64,000 nucleotides of DNA from Microbacterium luteolum (GCF_039533965.1 NZ_BAAAUN010000001.1:2516950-2580949); one strand, 5' to 3'. Positions 35,673 to 44,688 are shown, counted from the stretch's first letter. Notes: a model not told the origin generated them from the sequence alone. Made by a program: numbers and translations.

Positions 35673-37514
35673 ATGAGCGCGCCTCGCATCGCCCCACGGT
35701 CCATCGCCCGGCGGACGACCGCCGCCCTCGCCGCCACGGCGATCGCGGCACTCGTGCTGGCGGCGTGCACCGGCGGCGGCGAAGAGGGCACGACGACGGA
35801 CGGGAGCCAGGGCTTCCCCGACGACGGGTGCACGCACATCACCATCGCGACCTCGTCGGAGAAGGTGAACATGCTCGACGAGCTGGCCGCCGCCTTCAAG
35901 GACTCCCCCGAACACGAAGGACTCGACACCTGCGCCACCGTGCGGCCGACGAACGTCTCGTCGGGGAACGCGGCCCGCTACCTCACCGCCGGAGACGACT
36001 GGCCGAGCGACGACCGCGCCCTGTGGCCCACCCTCTGGTCCCCCGCCTCCACCGTCTGGACCGACCGCGTGGCGGCCGCCGCGTCGCAGAGTCTCGTCGG
36101 GGAGCCCGCCTCGTTCACGCGCACGCCCGTCGTGTTCGGGATGCCGGAGCCGATGGCGAAGGCGCTCGGCTACCCCGAGAAGCCGATCAGCATCACCGAC
36201 CTCGAGGGCCTCTGCCAGGACCCGAACGGCTGGGGCAGCGTCGGCAAGGACATCTGGGGAGCCTTCAAGATCTCGAAGACGAACCCGAACACCTCGACGA
36301 CCGGCCTCTCCACCATCCTCATGCAGTCGTACGAGGCCTCGGGCAAGGCCGAAGGCCTCACCTCCGCAGACGTGGATGCCGCGGCCGACTTCTCGCGCGT
36401 GTTCGAGGAGTGCGTGATCCACTACGGCGACACGACGGGCAACGTGCTCTCGACCCTGTACGACGAGACGCAGAACGGTGCGAACGGCTCGGCCTACGTC
36501 TCGGCGGTGGCGCTCGAGGAGACGTCGCTGCTGAACTACAACCAGGGCAACCCCGACTCGCACACGGTGCAGCCGGGCGAGACGCTGACCCCGCCCAAGA
36601 CCAAGCTCGTCGCGGTGTATCCCTCCGGTGGGTCGATGTGGTCGGACAACCCGGTCACGGTCCTCGGGGCCGACTGGGTCACGGCCGAGCAGCGCACGGC
36701 CGGCGAGGCATTCGCGGAGTTCCTGCAGTCCACGCCCGCGCAGAAGCTCTTGCCCGAGTACGGGTTCCGCCCGCTCGACGAGTCTGTGCCGCTCGGCGAC
36801 CTGTTCAGCGCGAAGTTCGGCGTGGACCCGGCGCAGCCCGCCGTCACGCTGCCGAAGCCCGAGGTCGATGTCATCTCCACCGCGATCGACCAGTGGACGC
36901 AGGTGCGCAAGCCCTCGTCGGTGCTCGAGCTCATCGACATCTCCGGTTCCATGGATGACCCGATCGGCGATGGCCGCTCCCGGCTCGACGGCGCGATCGA
37001 GGGCGCGCAGACGACGCTCGGTCACTTCCGCTCCTCCGACGAGGTCGGCGTCTGGGCCTTCACGACCGGCATCTCCTCCGACGAGGGCGACGGCATCCAG
37101 GTGCTGCGCGACGTCACGGCGCTCGGGTCCGACGGCGAGAAGCTCGACTCGTCGCTCGACGACCTGCGTTACGCGCAGCGCAACGGCACGCCGCTGTACG
37201 ACGCGGTCCTCACGGCATACGAGGCGATGAGCGAGCGCGCGGAGCCCGGTCGCATCAACGCGATCGTCGTGCTCTCCGACGGAGACGACACCGACTCCAC
37301 GACCTCTCTCGACTCGCTCATCGCGAAGATCGGCAAGAGCTCGAAGGAGGGCGGCGACGACGCCCCCGTGCGCATCTTCACGATCGCGTACGGCGAGGGG
37401 GCCGACCCCACGGCGCTGCAGCGCATCGCGGACGCCACCGGCGGCCAGATGTTCGACGCCTCCGACGCCGAGCGCATCGACCTCGTCTTCGCCTCCGTGA
37501 TCAACAACTTCTGA
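35673..37514 (+). CDS. Lipoprotein with substrate-binding and von Willebrand A domains
   Basis: 613 residues. A lipoprotein signal peptide ends at LVLAAC (Cys32), so the protein should be anchored outside the membrane. Residues about 45-400 resemble an extracellular solute-binding protein (TIATSSEKVNMLDELAAAFKDSP; LAGEAFAEFLQSTPAQKLLPEYGFRP). Residues about 415-600 form a VWA domain with a MIDAS, D422-I-S-G-S, plus VVLSDGDDTDS. No ABC permease or ATPase is adjacent. The gene downstream starts 7 bases later and is its likely partner. Confidence 0.88.
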   Translation: MSAPRIAPRSIARRTTAALAATAIAALVLAACTGGGEEGTTTDGSQGFPDDGCTHITIATSSEKVNMLDELAAAFKDSPEHEGLDTCATVRPTNVSSGNAARYLTAGDDWPSDDRALWPTLWSPASTVWTDRVAAAASQSLVGEPASFTRTPVVFGMPEPMAKALGYPEKPISITDLEGLCQDPNGWGSVGKDIWGAFKISKTNPNTSTTGLSTILMQSYEASGKAEGLTSADVDAAADFSRVFEECVIHYGDTTGNVLSTLYDETQNGANGSAYVSAVALEETSLLNYNQGNPDSHTVQPGETLTPPKTKLVAVYPSGGSMWSDNPVTVLGADWVTAEQRTAGEAFAEFLQSTPAQKLLPEYGFRPLDESVPLGDLFSAKFGVDPAQPAVTLPKPEVDVISTAIDQWTQVRKPSSVLELIDISGSMDDPIGDGRSRLDGAIEGAQTTLGHFRSSDEVGVWAFTTGISSDEGDGIQVLRDVTALGSDGEKLDSSLDDLRYAQRNGTPLYDAVLTAYEAMSERAEPGRINAIVVLSDGDDTDSTTSLDSLIAKIGKSSKEGGDDAPVRIFTIAYGEGADPTALQRIADATGGQMFDASDAERIDLVFASVINNF

Positions 37515-37521
37515 GGTGGAG

Positions 37522-38526
37522 ATGTACATCGCTTCCGCGTCCGGCAACCCCTGGGTGGACGACGCCGTCGCGGGGCTCGACGCCGAGAATGTCTACGTCG
37601 ATCCGAGCGTTCCCGGAGCCGAATCACTGAAAGCGCAGCTGCTGGAGGTCGTGCCGGGCGACGGCTCGATCGCGATCGTCGTCCTGCCCGCGCAGGCCGA
37701 CGACAGCGACGAGTATGCCGGCCAGGTTCGCACAGATATCGCGAAGGGTTCTGATCAGCCGACCCTCGTTCTCGCCATCGGCGACGACGTACAGGCGATC
37801 TCGTCGGTGATCGACAGCACCGAGGCCTTGCGCATCGCCAACGAGAGCGAGAGCGCGGCGGGCGGCGACACCCAGACGGCACTCGTCGAGACGGTGCAGC
37901 AGATCGCCGCGGAGACCCCGTCATCTCCCGGGGGTTCGGTCGGCGGGGGCGCGGACTTCCTCCTGCCGGTCGTGATCGGCGGCGTGGTGATCGTCGCGGG
38001 CATCGGCACCGCGATCGGCCTGATCGCCCGGCGCCGCAGGAAGCCCGCGGCGAGCGCGGACCCGGTGCCGGCCGGCATCCGTCTGCGGGTGAACCGTCTG
38101 CGGGAACTGCGCGCGGACTACGCCGCCCTTCCCGGCAACCCGGTCGCGGCCGAGACGGCCGTCGGGATCGACTCCCTCGCCTCGCACGTCGAGCAGCTGT
38201 TCGTGCGCCTCGACGCGAAGGCCGGCGAGGACCAGAGCGTGCTGGCCGAGGCGGAGTACTCCGACAAGCTCGCCCGACTGGTGGCCGCGCTAGACCGCGA
38301 CTACCTTCTCGATCTGCTCACGCGTCCCGATCTCTGGGATGCGCCGGACGAGCGCGTCGGTGAGGTGCGCGAGGCGCTCTCGGCCGTCACGACGCAGATC
38401 GTCGACAACATCAAGCAGGTGAACGCCCGCAAAGGTCTGCTGTTCCAGGTGTCTCTGGATTCGCTGATCGGACGCTCCGAGCTGCGCGACTGGGAGCGGC
38501 AGTTCAAGAAGAGCGCCGGCGAGTAA
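37522..38526 (+). CDS. Single-pass membrane partner of the VWA lipoprotein
   Basis: 334 residues. An N-terminal domain of about 130 residues (WVDDAVAGLDAENVYVDPSVPGA...IVVLPAQADDSDEYAGQV) resembles a TPM-like or DUF6676-like extracytoplasmic fold. One helix at about 152-175 (FLLPVVIGGVVIVAGIGTAIGLIA) and a basic stop signal follow, and then a helical cytoplasmic domain of about 150 residues. GAGG lies 5 bases before ATG 37522. It is almost certainly co-transcribed with the VWA lipoprotein. Confidence 0.75.
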   Translation: MYIASASGNPWVDDAVAGLDAENVYVDPSVPGAESLKAQLLEVVPGDGSIAIVVLPAQADDSDEYAGQVRTDIAKGSDQPTLVLAIGDDVQAISSVIDSTEALRIANESESAAGGDTQTALVETVQQIAAETPSSPGGSVGGGADFLLPVVIGGVVIVAGIGTAIGLIARRRRKPAASADPVPAGIRLRVNRLRELRADYAALPGNPVAAETAVGIDSLASHVEQLFVRLDAKAGEDQSVLAEAEYSDKLARLVAALDRDYLLDLLTRPDLWDAPDERVGEVREALSAVTTQIVDNIKQVNARKGLLFQVSLDSLIGRSELRDWERQFKKSAGE

Positions 38527-38532
38527 CCGGGG

Positions 38533-38970
38533 TCAGCCGGCCTTCCCCTCGGCCAGGTACGCGAGTCGCTGCAGCGTCTCGGCGTTGCGCCAGCGCAGCA
38601 TCGGCGTCGTGAGAAAACGCGGGACGACCGTGGCCGGGCCCTTCACCGGGTCCTCGTCGATGCGCACCAGGCAGCCGGAGCTGAGCGTCCGTACGCGGAT
38701 CGTGACCTCCGCCTCCCCGACCGGCCAGCCGCGGGCGCGGAGCACCGCGCGGTGGGGCGGATCCCACTCCTTCATCTGCGTGGTGTCGTCGAGCAGGGCG
38801 GGCCAGACCCCGAACGAGTGATGGAGCTCGGCCCCGGGGCTCGGCCATGCCTCGTCGACATCCCGCATGCGAGAGGCGCCGACCACCCATGCCGGGTAGA
38901 GCCAGCCGTTTCCGAGCACGCGGAACACGTCGTCGGGTGTGCAGTCCATCGCGCGAGTGTTGGTCGCCAT
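38533..38970 (-). CDS. SRPBCC-family (START-like) protein
   Basis: 145 residues. The fold is indicated by DCTPDDVFRVLGNGWLYPAWV at the start, TQMKEWDPPHRAVLRARGWPVGEAEVTIRV in the beta-sheet and the long final helix TTPMLRWRNAETLQRLAYLAE. Such proteins bind hydrophobic ligands or act as cyclases/hydrolases. CGGAG is 6 bases upstream of the ATG. It is divergent from the zinc dehydrogenase. Confidence 0.82.
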   Translation of the reverse strand: MATNTRAMDCTPDDVFRVLGNGWLYPAWVVGASRMRDVDEAWPSPGAELHHSFGVWPALLDDTTQMKEWDPPHRAVLRARGWPVGEAEVTIRVRTLSSGCLVRIDEDPVKGPATVVPRFLTTPMLRWRNAETLQRLAYLAEGKAG

Positions 38971-39138
38971 CCTGTCTCCGTTCCGCCCTCATCGTGCGGC
39001 CCTGCGAGCACGTGCGGCGAGGTGCTTGACAAGCGGGCGGACGGTCTCGCTCGTCGGGCGCCGGCCGTCTTGTCAACCCGCTGTTCGATTCCGTCGCCAG
39101 CGGGGAATGTGGCAGGGCGGGACGAGATGGAGGAAACG

Positions 39139-40323
39139 ATGAAGGCGTTGACCTGGCAGAAGAAGCGCACGGTGACGGTCGAGGAGGTCCCCGACCCCGT
39201 GATCCGTGAGCCGGAGGACGCGATCATCCGGGTGACGTCCTCGGCGATCTGCGGCTCGGACCTGCACCTGTACGAGCTGCTCGGACCGTTCATCGACCGT
39301 GGCGACATCCTCGGCCATGAGCCGATGGGCGTCGTCGTCGAGGTCGGCTCGGCGGTGACGAAGCTCCGCGTCGGCGACCGGGTGGTCATCCCCTTCAACA
39401 TCTCCTGCGGCGAGTGCTTCCTGTGCCGCCGGGGCCTGCAGTCGCAGTGCGAGACGACGCAGGTGCGCGAATACGGCAGCGGCGCGGCCCTGTTCGGATA
39501 CACGAAGCTCTACGGTCAGGTTCCCGGCGGGCAGGCGGAGTACCTGCGGGTCCCCCTTGCCGACTACAACCACATTCCGGTGGGGCCGGATCTGCCGGAC
39601 GAGCGGTACCTCTTCCTCAGCGACATCCTTCCGACCGCGTGGCAGGGCGTCGAGTACGCCCAGGTCCCTGAGGGCGGGACGCTCACCGTGATGGGGCTGG
39701 GGCCGGTCGGTCAGTTCGTCTCCCGCATCGGGCGCCTCCGCGGGTATCGCGTGCTCGCGGTCGATCCGGTCCTCGAGCGACGCGAGATGGCGGAGCGGCA
39801 CGGCATCGAGACCTTCGACCTGACCGACACGATCGTGGAGGAGCTGCGAGACCTCACGGAGGGGCGCGGCGCGGATTCGGTGGTGGATGCCGTGGGCCTC
39901 GAGGCGCATGGCAACGGCGGGGTGGCCTTCATGCAGAGAGCAGTCGGGCTGCTCCCTGACGCGGCGGCGCGCCAGGTGCTCGACAAGGCCGGGATCGACC
40001 GACTCGCGGCTGTGTACGCCTCGATCGACGCCGTGCGGCGAGGGGGCACCGTGTCGCTCAGTGGCGTCTACGCCGGTGATGCCGACATCATGCCCATGAA
40101 GACCCTCTTCGACAAGCAGATCACCCTGCGCATGGGCCAGTGCAACGTGAAGCGCTGGGTCGACGACCTGCTGCCGCTCGTCGAAGACGTCTCCGATCCG
40201 CTCGGGGTGATGGACCTCACGACGCATCATGCGCCGCTTGAAGATGCTCCCGCGCTCTACAGCACCTTCAGGAAGAAGGAGGACGGCTGCATCAAGGTCG
40301 TCCTGCATCCGTCGACCGCGTAG
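39139..40323 (+). CDS. Zinc-dependent alcohol dehydrogenase (formaldehyde-dehydrogenase-like)
   Basis: 394 residues. Catalytic zinc ligands lie in AICGSDLHLYE and GHEPMG. The structural zinc loop has a CGECFLCRRGLQSQC cysteine set, and the NAD fold reads VMGLGPVGQFVSRIGRLRGY. The insertion with GLEAHGNGG and AAARQVLDKAGIDRLAAVYASIDAVRRGG is typical of the glutathione-independent formaldehyde-dehydrogenase-like group. The start at 39139 is chosen over 39127 because GGAGG lies 7 bases before it. The substrate is not certain. Confidence 0.88.
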   Translation: MKALTWQKKRTVTVEEVPDPVIREPEDAIIRVTSSAICGSDLHLYELLGPFIDRGDILGHEPMGVVVEVGSAVTKLRVGDRVVIPFNISCGECFLCRRGLQSQCETTQVREYGSGAALFGYTKLYGQVPGGQAEYLRVPLADYNHIPVGPDLPDERYLFLSDILPTAWQGVEYAQVPEGGTLTVMGLGPVGQFVSRIGRLRGYRVLAVDPVLERREMAERHGIETFDLTDTIVEELRDLTEGRGADSVVDAVGLEAHGNGGVAFMQRAVGLLPDAAARQVLDKAGIDRLAAVYASIDAVRRGGTVSLSGVYAGDADIMPMKTLFDKQITLRMGQCNVKRWVDDLLPLVEDVSDPLGVMDLTTHHAPLEDAPALYSTFRKKEDGCIKVVLHPSTA

Positions 40324-40401
40324 TCGACGCCCACAGACATGCGAGGTCGGGGAGACGCGCCACGGAGGGTGTGACGGGCTCCTCCCCGGCCTCGCAGCAG
40401 T

Positions 40402-40674
40402 TCAGTCGCCCGACTCACCCGGGCGGTTGCCCACGCCGGGCTCGTCGTTGTGCTCGGAGTCGTAGGAGCGGGCCTCCTTCGTAGCCGCTTCCTCCGTGGC
40501 GTCGTCGACGCCCACGGCATCCGCGGCACCCGAGTCGGCCCCGCCGCCTCCGGCCGGGGTCTCACCGACGTAGAGGAGTTCACCGGAACCTTCGCCCTCG
40601 CGCGCCTGGAGATGTTCCGTGATGCGCGCCTGCGCGTCGGACTCTGCGGGCGACGCGGCGTTCGAGCCGCTCAT
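40402..40674 (-). CDS. Small acidic hydrophilic protein (second of pair)
   Basis: 90 residues, rich in Glu, Ala, Gly and Asp, with no hydrophobic segment; it reads as disordered. GELLYVGETPAGGGG is the only ordered-looking stretch. Its ATG overlaps the stop of the preceding small gene (ATGA), so they are translationally coupled. G/C third positions support coding. Function is unknown. Confidence 0.6.
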   Translation of the reverse strand: MSGSNAASPAESDAQARITEHLQAREGEGSGELLYVGETPAGGGGADSGAADAVGVDDATEEAATKEARSYDSEHNDEPGVGNRPGESGD

Positions 40675-40877
40675 TCGGACGTCCGCAGGTCGGTGGGAGC
40701 GTCGCCGCTGTGCGGACCGCCCTCGTCCTCGGCGGCGAGATCGCCCTGACCGTCTTCGCCGAGCTCGGCCTCGAGGGGTTCGTCGCCCTGCGTCTCCGGC
40801 TGCTCGACGTCGGTCGGGAAGACGAAGGCACCGTCGACCGGGTCCATGCTGTTGATGAGTCCTTCGGGGTTCGACAT
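40671..40877 (-). CDS. Small acidic hydrophilic protein (first of pair)
   Basis: 68 residues. A short conserved-looking head (SNPEGLINSMDPVDGAFVFPTD) is followed by an acidic tail (EPLEAELGEDGQGD). AGGAG lies 7 bases before ATG 40877, a strong site that sets the start; the longer frame to 40982 has none. It heads a two-gene operon with the following acidic protein. Confidence 0.65.
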   Translation of the reverse strand: MSNPEGLINSMDPVDGAFVFPTDVEQPETQGDEPLEAELGEDGQGDLAAEDEGGPHSGDAPTDLRTSE

Positions 40878-41003
40878 CGTGCTCTCCTCTGGTTGGGAAC
40901 TCCAGCATCGAACGGATGCCGCGCCGAGGGAGGTCCGTTGACACGGGGCGGCACCGGGGGTAGCGAGCGGGGTCGCGGCCACTGTGCAGGCTCAGATCAC
41001 AGT

Positions 41004-41034
41004 TGCAGGTCGGATCGGGCCGATTCGACCTGCA
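41004..41034 (-). terminator. Hairpin downstream of LacI gene
   Basis: TGCAGGTCG (41004-41012) pairs with CGACCTGCA (41026-41034). It lies 60 bases after the LacI stop (minus strand) and before the small acidic operon. There is no T-run. Confidence 0.45.
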
Positions 41035-41093
41035 TCCGTCTTTGTCGCCTGCAGATGGCGCTGGGACTGGGCGGAGCGCGGAGAAAGGCTCCG

Positions 41094-42056
41094 CTAGGCG
41101 CGCGGGGCCGCCGTCGACGCGCGCACGATGAGCTGCGAGCCGAGCGTGACGACGTCGCTGATCGCGGAACCCGACATCGCCTGAAGGAGGAGATCGACCG
41201 CCAGCTCGCCGCTGCGAGCGATCGGCATCCGCACGGTGGTGAGGCCAGGCGTCACCGCGCCGGCGAGGTCGATGTCGTCGATGCCGACGATGCTGATGTC
41301 GGCGGGGCACCGGCGACCGAGCTCGATCATCCCCGCCTCGAGGCCGAGCGCGACGAGGTCGTTGTACGCGACGACGGCCGTGGCGCCGCTCGCCGCGGCG
41401 GGTGCTGCGGCGGCACGCCCACCCTGGATGGACGCGGCGTGATGACTCAGCGGGGTGAGCCGGATGCCGTGCCGCTCGCACGCCCTCGCGATGGTGTCTG
41501 CTCGGCGTACGTCGGCCCAGGATCCGCGCGGACCCGCGGCGTAGGCGATGTGCGTGTGGCCGAGCGCCACGAGGTGCTCGATCGCCTGCGTCGGGCCGTG
41601 CTCCGTGTCCATGAGCACGCAGGAGGCGCCGTCGATCTGCCGGTTGATGACCACGTAGGGAGTCGTCCCGACCAGTGAGAGAACATCGGCATCCGGAAGG
41701 CGGGGCGAGCACAGCAGCATGCCGTCGAGCTTGCGGGCCTGCTCGATCTGCTCACGCTCCCGGCGCAGATCCTCATCCGCGTCGAAGAGCACGATACGGT
41801 GCCGCCCATGCCAGGCCTGCCCCTGGATCGCCTTGAGAAGTGTGGCGTAGACGGGGTTGGCGACATCGGGTACCACCACGCCGAGAGTGCGGGTGGCCGT
41901 GGCCGACTGCGGTGTCGCGTACCCGAGATCGGTCGCCGCGCGAAGCACCCGCTCCAACGTGCCGTGCGCCAGTCGATCGGGTTCACCGAAGGCGCGAGAT
42001 GCCGTCGCGATCGACACTCCCGCGTGCTTGGCCACATCCGTCAACGTCGCTGCCAC
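41094..42056 (-). CDS. LacI-family repressor of the sugar-acid operon
   Basis: 320 residues from GTG 42056. The HTH is LTDVAKHAGVSIATASRAFGEPDRLAHGTLERVLRAATDLGYA, and the effector domain contains LGVVVPDVANPVYATLLKAIQ, HLVALGHTHIAYAAG and DISIVGIDDIDLA. It is divergent from the six-gene hexonate/hexuronate catabolic operon, with a palindromic operator in the shared region, so it is the probable pathway repressor, relieved by a pathway intermediate. Confidence 0.9.
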   Translation of the reverse strand: MAATLTDVAKHAGVSIATASRAFGEPDRLAHGTLERVLRAATDLGYATPQSATATRTLGVVVPDVANPVYATLLKAIQGQAWHGRHRIVLFDADEDLRREREQIEQARKLDGMLLCSPRLPDADVLSLVGTTPYVVINRQIDGASCVLMDTEHGPTQAIEHLVALGHTHIAYAAGPRGSWADVRRADTIARACERHGIRLTPLSHHAASIQGGRAAAAPAAASGATAVVAYNDLVALGLEAGMIELGRRCPADISIVGIDDIDLAGAVTPGLTTVRMPIARSGELAVDLLLQAMSGSAISDVVTLGSQLIVRASTAAPRA

Positions 42057-42112
42057 GATCGCCTTTCCCTCGTCCCGTCATCCTATGATCATGCATCCCC
42101 AGGTGAAACGGG

Positions 42113-42141
42113 TTGACAAGTTTGTACAAACCATTCACACT
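42113..42141 (+). promoter_or_regulatory. Promoter and LacI operator of the sugar-acid operon
   Basis: A consensus -35 TTGACA (42113-42118) and a -10 CACACT (42136-42141) are 17 bases apart. Between them is the perfect 12-bp palindrome GTTTGTACAAAC (42120-42131), an ideal repressor site. The ATG at 42149 is 7 bases after the -10, so the transcript is leaderless. Confidence 0.75.
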
Positions 42142-42148
42142 GTTTTAC

Positions 42149-43645
42149 ATGACGATCATCGCCGATCACCCCCGGCCCGAGCGCGCAGGGATCCTGCACC
42201 TCGGTCTCGGCAGCTTCCACCGGGCGCACCAGGCCGTCTACACCGCCGCCGCTCTGCCGGCCGCGGGCGGCGACTGGGGCATCGTCGGCGTCGCCTCGCG
42301 TTCTCGCATGGTCGTCGACGCGATGCACGCGCAGAACCTCTTGTACTCGGTCGCCACCATCTCGCCCGACAGCACCTCGCTGACCATCCCCGGCGTGCAC
42401 ACCGACGCCTTCGTCGGCGCCGAGCAGCCCGAGCGCGTCGTGTCGCAGATCGCCGACTCCGGCATCCGCATCGTCACCCTCACGGTGACCGAGAACGGCT
42501 ACAGCTACTCCGCCGCGACCCAGCACCTCGACCTCGATGACGCCACCGTGCGCGCCGACCTCGGCGGCGGAGCCCCGCGTTCCACGATCGGACAGCTCGC
42601 TCGCGGCCTGCAGGCGCGCGCATCGGCCGGCGGCGCCCCGATCTCCGTGCTCAGCTGCGACAACCTCTCCGCGAACGGCGCCCACACCGAGAAGCTCGTC
42701 CGCGAGTTCCTGCAGGCGCTCCCGCAGGGCGAAGGCGCGGACGCGCTCACCTACCTCGACCAGGCGGTCACCTTCCCCTCCAGCATGGTCGACCGCATCG
42801 TGCCGTCGACGACGCCCGAGCTGCGGGCCCGCGTCAGCACCCTCCTCGGTGCGCGCGACGAGATCCCGGTGCCGGCAGAGCCGTTCACGATGTGGGCCAT
42901 CGAAGACCGCTTCGCCGGCGGACGCCCCGCCTGGGAAGCCGGCGGAGCCGTGTTCACGACCGAGGTCGGTCGGTACGAGCAGATGAAGGTGCGGCTGCTC
43001 AACGGCACGCACTCGCTCATCGCCTACCTCGGAGCCCTCCACGGGGTCGCGACGATCCCCGAGGCGATCGGTCTCGACGACATCGCCCGCGCCGCGCTCT
43101 CCATTCTCCGCAGCGAGTACGAGCCGTCGATCGAGGTACCGTCCGGGGTCGACATCCGCGCCTACGAGACCGAGCTCTTCGAGCGCTGGGGCAACAGCGC
43201 ACTCGGCCACCGCACCACCCAGGTCGGGACCGACGGCTCGGTCAAGCTGCGCCAGCGCATCCCCGAGCCGGCCCTGCAGGCCCTCGATCGCGGCGAGATG
43301 CCGCATCTGATCGCCCTCACGGTCGCCGGCTACCTCTCCTGCATCGCTCCGCTTCCCGGTTTCGATCCCGGCGCGCATGCGGCGGCGATGACGGATGCCG
43401 CGCGCGAGCGCCTCGGTGCACTCGCGGCCACCGCCCGCACCGGTCGCGAACTCGCCGAGCGCGTGATCGCCGAACTCCAGCTCTTCGGCGACGGGCTCGC
43501 CGAGCAGGACGCCTTCATCGCCCGCGTCGGCGAGCTGATCGATACGATCCAGCGTCAGGGCGTCGGCTCGGCCATCGCCGATGCCGTCTCGGCATCCCGG
43601 ACCAGCGCATCATCACCCACCATCGCGAAGGAGATGCAGCCATGA
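42149..43645 (+). CDS. uxuB: Mannonate oxidoreductase / fructuronate reductase
   Basis: 498 residues, close to E. coli UxuB (486). It interconverts D-fructuronate and D-mannonate with NAD(H). GILHLGLGSFHRAHQAVYTAAAL is the N-terminal dinucleotide-binding region of the mannitol dehydrogenase family, and VLSCDNLSANG, FPSSMVDRIVP and KVRLLNGTHSLIAYLG carry the catalytic Lys/Asn/His. The start is set by the leaderless promoter rather than the in-frame 42113. It is first in the operon, overlapping the next gene by ATGA. Confidence 0.88.
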   Translation: MTIIADHPRPERAGILHLGLGSFHRAHQAVYTAAALPAAGGDWGIVGVASRSRMVVDAMHAQNLLYSVATISPDSTSLTIPGVHTDAFVGAEQPERVVSQIADSGIRIVTLTVTENGYSYSAATQHLDLDDATVRADLGGGAPRSTIGQLARGLQARASAGGAPISVLSCDNLSANGAHTEKLVREFLQALPQGEGADALTYLDQAVTFPSSMVDRIVPSTTPELRARVSTLLGARDEIPVPAEPFTMWAIEDRFAGGRPAWEAGGAVFTTEVGRYEQMKVRLLNGTHSLIAYLGALHGVATIPEAIGLDDIARAALSILRSEYEPSIEVPSGVDIRAYETELFERWGNSALGHRTTQVGTDGSVKLRQRIPEPALQALDRGEMPHLIALTVAGYLSCIAPLPGFDPGAHAAAMTDAARERLGALAATARTGRELAERVIAELQLFGDGLAEQDAFIARVGELIDTIQRQGVGSAIADAVSASRTSASSPTIAKEMQP

Positions 43646-44646
43646 AGGCTCTCGCCATCCACGGCAAGGAAGACATCCGCTGGGAGGACCGCGAGGTCCC
43701 GGCGCCCGGTGACGGCGAGGTGCGCCTCCGGGTGAACTACGTCGGCATCTGCGGATCCGACCTGCACTACTACTTCCACGGCGCGAACGGCGAGTACACG
43801 ATCCGCGAGCCGCTGACCCCCGGGCACGAGCTGTCGGGCGTGGTCGACCTCGACCCCTCCGGCCGCCTGGCGTCCGGTACCCCGGTGACCGTGCACCCCG
43901 CTCGCTACGGCCCCAGCATCCCCGGACTCGAGGACCGCCCGCACCTGCGCCCCGGCGGCGACTACTTCGGCAGCGCGGCGGCGAACCCGCACCGTCAGGG
44001 CGGAGCATCCGAGTTCCTGATCGTCGAGGAGCAGATGGTCCGTGTGCTCCCGGAGAATCTGCCCCTCGAGCGGGCAGCCCTCGCGGAGCCGCTGGCCGTC
44101 GCGATCCACGCCGTGAGCCTGGCGGATGGCGTCGCGGGGAAGCGCGTGCTCGTGATCGGCGCCGGGCCCATCGGCCTCCTGGTCGTCGCGGCCGCCGTGC
44201 ACGCGGGAGCCGGGGTCGTCGGCGCGAGCGACGTGCGCACCGAACCGCTCGAGCGCGCTCAGGCGCTCGGCGCGACCGAGGTCTCCCTCGTCGGCCGCGA
44301 CACGATCGACGACGAGTCGTACGACGTCGTGTTCGAGTGCTCCGGCGTGGGCGTGGCGCTGACGCAGGCCGTGCGGGCCGCGCGTCGCGCCGGGACGATC
44401 GTCCAGGTCGGCATGCTCCCGAACGCCGACATCGGAGTGAACCTCGCGCCGATGCTCGCGAAGGAGCTGACGATCCGCGGCGCCTTCCGCTTCTCCACCG
44501 AGATCGACGACGCGGTCCGCATGCTGGCCGAATCGGATGCGCTCGACTCCGTCGTCTCACACGTCATCCCGGCATCCGACGCCGTCCAGGCGTTCGAGCT
44601 CGCTCGCGACTCGTCCGCCTCGGCGAAGGTCCTGCTCTCCCTCTAG
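43642..44646 (+). CDS. IdnD-like sugar-acid 5-dehydrogenase
   Basis: 334 residues. It aligns by eye with L-idonate/L-gulonate 5-dehydrogenases: GICGSDLHYY and PGHELSG (catalytic zinc), AEPLAVAIHA, RVLVIGAGPIGLLVVAAAV (NAD fold) and IRGAFRFSTEIDDAV. The usual four structural-zinc cysteines are missing; the loop reads HPARYGPSIPGLEDRPHLRPGG instead. In this operon it would oxidise L-gulonate or L-idonate to the 5-keto acid (fructuronate for L-gulonate) that UxuB then reduces. Confidence 0.85.
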   Translation: MKALAIHGKEDIRWEDREVPAPGDGEVRLRVNYVGICGSDLHYYFHGANGEYTIREPLTPGHELSGVVDLDPSGRLASGTPVTVHPARYGPSIPGLEDRPHLRPGGDYFGSAAANPHRQGGASEFLIVEEQMVRVLPENLPLERAALAEPLAVAIHAVSLADGVAGKRVLVIGAGPIGLLVVAAAVHAGAGVVGASDVRTEPLERAQALGATEVSLVGRDTIDDESYDVVFECSGVGVALTQAVRAARRAGTIVQVGMLPNADIGVNLAPMLAKELTIRGAFRFSTEIDDAVRMLAESDALDSVVSHVIPASDAVQAFELARDSSASAKVLLSL

Positions 44647-44688
44647 CGATACCCCCCACCCTGTTCCTGGTCCGAAGGAGTACCTCCC

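Noticed and set aside
35541-37547. A 668-residue minus-strand frame
   Set aside because: Antisense to the VWA lipoprotein, which has a signal peptide, lipobox and MIDAS.
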